24,801 nucleotides of DNA from Lachnospiraceae bacterium (lineage in GTDB: Bacteria > Bacillota > Clostridia > Lachnospirales > Lachnospiraceae): the NCBI GenBank assembly GCA_004556655.1, contig SFGF01000058.1:1-24801 (forward strand), read 5' to 3'. The notes beneath the pieces are model-generated. The model was not told the origin of the DNA, made no database searches, and saw nothing but the letters and a program-made list of their open reading frames with translations. The position numbers were made by a program, and so were the translations under genes. Shown here piece after piece: positions 24,183 through 24,801 of this stretch; the stretch's first letter is position 1; each line of letters starts with the position of its first letter.

Positions 24183-24188
24183 CCTCCT
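24183..24188 (-). promoter_or_regulatory. Ribosome binding site that decides the M14 start
   Basis: A perfect AGGAGG on the minus strand, nine or so bases before the ATG at 24173. The competing start at 24305 has no recognisable site upstream. This is the main reason for calling the shorter protein. Confidence 0.7.
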
Positions 24189-24248
24189 GTCTGCATCACC
24201 AAATGAGTTATCTGATAAAAAGGATGAGACTACAAAGTTCTCTGCACT

Positions 24249-24254
24249 AGTATA
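24249..24254 (-). promoter_or_regulatory. Possible -10 element of the M14 peptidase gene
   Basis: TATACT on the minus strand lies between the proA terminator and the M14 ribosome binding site. The -35 at 17 bases (TACTAT) is poor, so the call is weak. It would give a leader of roughly 70 bases. Confidence 0.3.
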
Positions 24255-24296
24255 TGCATAAAAAGGAAAGAATAGTACCGTAAGAACAAAGAGGAA

Positions 24297-24352
24297 AAGC
24301 ATCATATCAGAAGTATACCATGTAGAAATGGTGGCTTTCCAATATGATGCTT
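24297..24352 (-). terminator. Hairpin terminator after proA
   Basis: Perfect 11-base arms at 24297-24307 and 24342-24352 (AAGCATCATAT and ATATGATGCTT). The enclosed 34 bases carry a second small stem (ACCAT/ATGGT). On the minus strand the hairpin begins about 10 bases after the proA stop and runs into TTTTCCTCTTTG. The stem is AT-rich, so efficiency is uncertain. Confidence 0.65.
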
Positions 24353-24362
24353 CAAAAGAACG

Positions 24363-24801
24363 TTATGGACGAATCTGTCCATTTCCGTAAATGATATATT
24401 TCGTTGTGGTAAGGGCAAGAAGTCCCATCGGTCCTCTTGCATGTAATTTTTGGGTACTGATACCGATTTCTGCTCCGTATCCGAATTCAAATCCATCGGT
24501 AAAACGTGTGGAAGCATTCACATAGACACAGGCTGCATCCACTTCATCGAGAAATTTCTGAGCATGAGAATAATTCTCTGTAATGATTGCCTCGGAGTGT
24601 CCGGTGTTATATCTGTTGATATGAGAGATTGCTTCCTCCACGGAATCTACAACTTTCATGGAAATAATATAATCAAGATACTCTTTTCCCCAATCCTCTT
24701 CGGAGGCCGGTATGCCTTGCGGAATCAGAGAAAGAACCTCCTGATCTCCACGAATTTCTACCTGTTTTTCTTTCAGCTTATCTCCCAGACGCGGCAGCAG
24801 C
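24363..24801 (-). CDS. proA: Glutamate-5-semialdehyde dehydrogenase ProA, 5' part outside window
   Basis: The C-terminal ~146 residues are present; the start and the catalytic cysteine lie beyond base 24801. The frame is open to the edge. Recognisable ProA marks are W-G-x-E-Y-L-D (about 42-48 of the visible part), the A-I-x-H-I-N and T-G-H-S-E-A-I-I-T-E-N stretch, V-Y-V-N-A-S-T-R-F-T-D-G, and G-A-E-I-G-I-S-T-Q-K-L-H-A-R-G-P-M-G-L. ProA reduces gamma-glutamyl phosphate to glutamate semialdehyde in proline synthesis, with NADPH. proB is expected upstream, outside this window. Confidence 0.95.
   Translation of the reverse strand, partial: LLPRLGDKLKEKQVEIRGDQEVLSLIPQGIPASEEDWGKEYLDYIISMKVVDSVEEAISHINRYNTGHSEAIITENYSHAQKFLDEVDAACVYVNASTRFTDGFEFGYGAEIGISTQKLHARGPMGLLALTTTKYIIYGNGQIRP

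Overview
The window looks like a chromosomal housekeeping segment of a low-GC Gram-positive bacterium of class Clostridia, most likely family Lachnospiraceae. The reasons are MinD/MinE beside MreBCD and RodA, a very long PBP2, MgsA sitting in the cell-shape operon, AGGAGG-type ribosome binding sites, and the recognisable clostridial order miaB-mutS-mutL-miaA. The taxonomic call is inference from family and synteny knowledge; no database was searched. All genes but one (DUF378, 1388-1594) lie on the minus strand, so transcription runs from high to low coordinates.

Right to left (transcription order): the 3' part of proA (24363-24801) ends in a strong hairpin (24297-24352). An M14 zinc carboxypeptidase (23289-24173) follows as its own unit. 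Next is a long operon behind a near-consensus promoter (23264-23292): miaB, mutS, mutL, miaA, a PLP-dependent methionine gamma-lyase-family protein, a BaiN/HI0933-type flavoprotein and a COG2509-type flavoprotein. It combines tRNA A37 modification (MiaA makes i6A, MiaB makes ms2i6A) with mismatch repair (MutS/MutL).

A second long operon (about 2228-11927) handles rod shape and division-site placement: radC, mreB, mreC, mreD, the PBP2 gene (mrdA), minD, minE, rodA, mgsA and a D-Ala-D-Ala carboxypeptidase. The MreBCD scaffold, the RodA glycosyltransferase, the PBP2 transpeptidase and the carboxypeptidase would act together on elongating peptidoglycan. MinDE would position the septum, but no minC is present here.

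The left end holds a small P-loop protein with its own good promoter (1689-2108), a bidirectional-looking terminator, the small membrane protein DUF378, and a divergently transcribed HlyD-like adaptor truncated by the window edge. The last ~150 bases of that adaptor fall to about 20% GC and no longer resemble the family.

There are no RNA genes, CRISPR arrays or recognisable insertion sequences. No stretch over 300 bases lacks a gene. Most of the window is ordinary. The best leads are inside the shape operon: an MreB-like protein with a degraded phosphate-binding motif, a methylglyoxal synthase with several active-site acidic residues replaced, MinDE without MinC, and a ~240-residue insertion in PBP2. 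The sequence/composition junction at the left edge is also worth a look.
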